From the NCBI GenBank assembly GCA_021847625.1, contig JAJZQK010000024.1, forward strand, positions 1 to 15,503: 15,503 bases of DNA. Direction: 5' to 3'. This DNA is from Chloroflexota bacterium. GTDB lineage: Bacteria > Chloroflexota > FW602-bin22 > JAMCYS01. Below, in pieces: positions 14,610 to 15,503 of this stretch (position 1 is its first letter; every line of letters begins with the position of its first letter). Below the pieces are notes generated by a model that ran no database searches, was not told where the DNA came from, and worked only from the letters and a program-made list of their open reading frames with translations. The position numbers were made by a program, and so were the translations under genes.

Positions 14610-15503
14610 GTGAGCAGACAAACCCGAGTCAGCCACCCGATTTACGGTATTTTGCCGCTGGACATCGAAGGATTCGATTCCCTGGCGGAGCTCGCCCTGG
14701 ATGTGCGTTGGTCATGGAGTCATGCCACCGACGAAGTGTGGCGGCAGCTTGATCCCGCGCTTTGGGAGTTCACTCAGAACCCTTGGGTCGTCCTACAGAC
14801 TGTCTCAAGGGACAGACTCCAGCGCGAGTCAGCCGACCCGGACTTCCGCAAGAAGGTCGATGCGCTCGTACAGGCCAGACGTCAGGCAGCGAGAGCCCCC
14901 GCGTGGTTTCGGCAAGCCCATCCCCAGTCGCCCCTGACAAGCGTCGCGTATTTCAGCATGGAGTTCATGTTGAGCGAAGCTTTGCCCATCTACTCGGGCG
15001 GGCTGGGCAATGTAGCCGGCGATCAGCTCAAAGCCACCAGCGATCTGGGCGTGCCAGTGGTCGGCGTGGGACTGCTGTACCAGCAAGGCTATTTTCGCCA
15101 GGTGATCGACAAGGACGGAGCGCAACAGGCCCTCTTCCCGTACAACGACCCCGGACAGTTGCCGATCACGCCTGTGCGCCAAGCGAACGGCGAGTGGTTA
15201 CGGTTGGAGATCGCCTTGCCCGGTTACTCGGTCTGGCTGCGCGCCTGGCAGGTCCAGGTCGGCAGAGTGAAGCTTTACCTTCTGGACAGCAATGACGCGG
15301 CGAACTACCCCGCTCATCGAGGCATTACCAGCGAACTCTATGGTGGCGGACCGGAGCTACGCCTCAAGCAAGAACTGCTCCTCGGGATCGGCGGCTGGCG
15401 GCTACTTGGTGCGCTTGGCATCCAGCCGGAAGTCTGTCATCTGAATGAAGGGCATGCGGCCCTTGCCGTGTTGGAACGCGCCCGCGGCTTCATGCAAGAC
15501 CCC
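14610..15503 (+). CDS. glgP: Alpha-glucan (glycogen) phosphorylase, N-terminal part, runs off window
   Basis: The enzyme releases glucose-1-phosphate from glycogen or maltodextrin using phosphate and PLP; Pgm then uses the product. The frame is open for 298 codons with no stop before the right edge; relatives of this short phosphorylase type have roughly 700-850 residues. The N-terminal DUF3417-like segment contains LALDVRWSWSHATDEVWRQL (28-47). The GT35 part follows with VAYFSMEFMLSEALPIYSGG (112-131), LGNVAGDQLKATSDLGVP and, near the end, CHLNEGHAA (276-284). The catalytic and PLP-binding C-terminal half lies outside the window. The start is GTG 14610 with AGGTGAAGGGA upstream; no better in-frame ATG is present. 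The spacing from pgm is 34 bases, supporting a two-gene unit. Confidence 0.93.
   Translation, partial: MSRQTRVSHPIYGILPLDIEGFDSLAELALDVRWSWSHATDEVWRQLDPALWEFTQNPWVVLQTVSRDRLQRESADPDFRKKVDALVQARRQAARAPAWFRQAHPQSPLTSVAYFSMEFMLSEALPIYSGGLGNVAGDQLKATSDLGVPVVGVGLLYQQGYFRQVIDKDGAQQALFPYNDPGQLPITPVRQANGEWLRLEIALPGYSVWLRAWQVQVGRVKLYLLDSNDAANYPAHRGITSELYGGGPELRLKQELLLGIGGWRLLGALGIQPEVCHLNEGHAALAVLERARGFMQDP

Noticed and set aside
1..15503. CRISPR array, defence island or phage structural module
   Set aside because: No regularly spaced repeats, Cas proteins, toxin-antitoxin motifs or capsid/tail proteins were seen. The only accessory genes are the broken ATPase and transposase.

Overview
The window is GC-rich bacterial chromosome. 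It carries a compact sugar-phosphate gene cluster on the + strand (about 2385 to the right edge), preceded by about 2.3 kb of worn-out mobile or accessory DNA. The best taxonomic hint is the single-chain transaldolase/glucose-6-phosphate isomerase fusion inside a glk-tkt-rpiB-tal/pgi-gnd-zwf order, together with an archaeal-type P-loop ATPase. This resembles Chloroflexota or a similar high-GC lineage, but that placement is inference and not proven by the sequence.

Left part (1-2384): the 3' half of a tRNA-Gly gene (138-186, - strand, CCA included, no 5' half); an archaeal-type ATPase gene on the - strand split by a frameshift and short at its C-terminus; a 335-base gap with an unrecognised protein-like frame; the N-terminal third of an IS1182/IS5-like transposase (- strand); and a broken + strand frame resembling the start of a GroES-like medium-chain dehydrogenase, whose frame is disrupted by a 16-bp tandem duplication. 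A strong 11-bp hairpin, also readable as two identical palindromic decamers, lies about 145 bases before the first cluster gene.

Centre (2385-11716): ROK glucokinase, transketolase, ribose-5-phosphate isomerase B, transaldolase-PGI fusion, 6-phosphogluconate dehydrogenase and glucose-6-phosphate dehydrogenase. The first four genes overlap by 1 to 4 bases (TAGTG, ATGA, ATGA); gaps of 64 and 10 bases separate gnd and zwf. Together they phosphorylate glucose, interconvert G6P and F6P, run both NADPH-producing dehydrogenase steps and carry out most of the non-oxidative pentose phosphate reactions. No 6-phosphogluconolactonase gene is seen, and ribulose-5-phosphate 3-epimerase survives only as a 40-residue stub after zwf.

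Right part (11849-15503): the rpe stub, a HAD-family phosphatase-like gene whose Shine-Dalgarno overlaps the stub's stop codon, a 258-base gap ending in a hairpin next to the ribosome binding site of pgm, an intact alpha-D-glucose phosphoglucomutase, and the first 298 codons of an alpha-glucan (glycogen) phosphorylase that runs off the window. Phosphorylase would release glucose-1-phosphate from glycogen and Pgm would convert it to G6P, which feeds the upstream enzymes. The module therefore links glycogen storage and free glucose to the pentose phosphate pathway. I see no CRISPR array, complete insertion sequence, phage structural gene or rRNA. The most notable points are the truncated rpe at a probable recombination joint, the tRNA-Gly half that may mark the edge of an integrated element, and the Tal-Pgi fusion.
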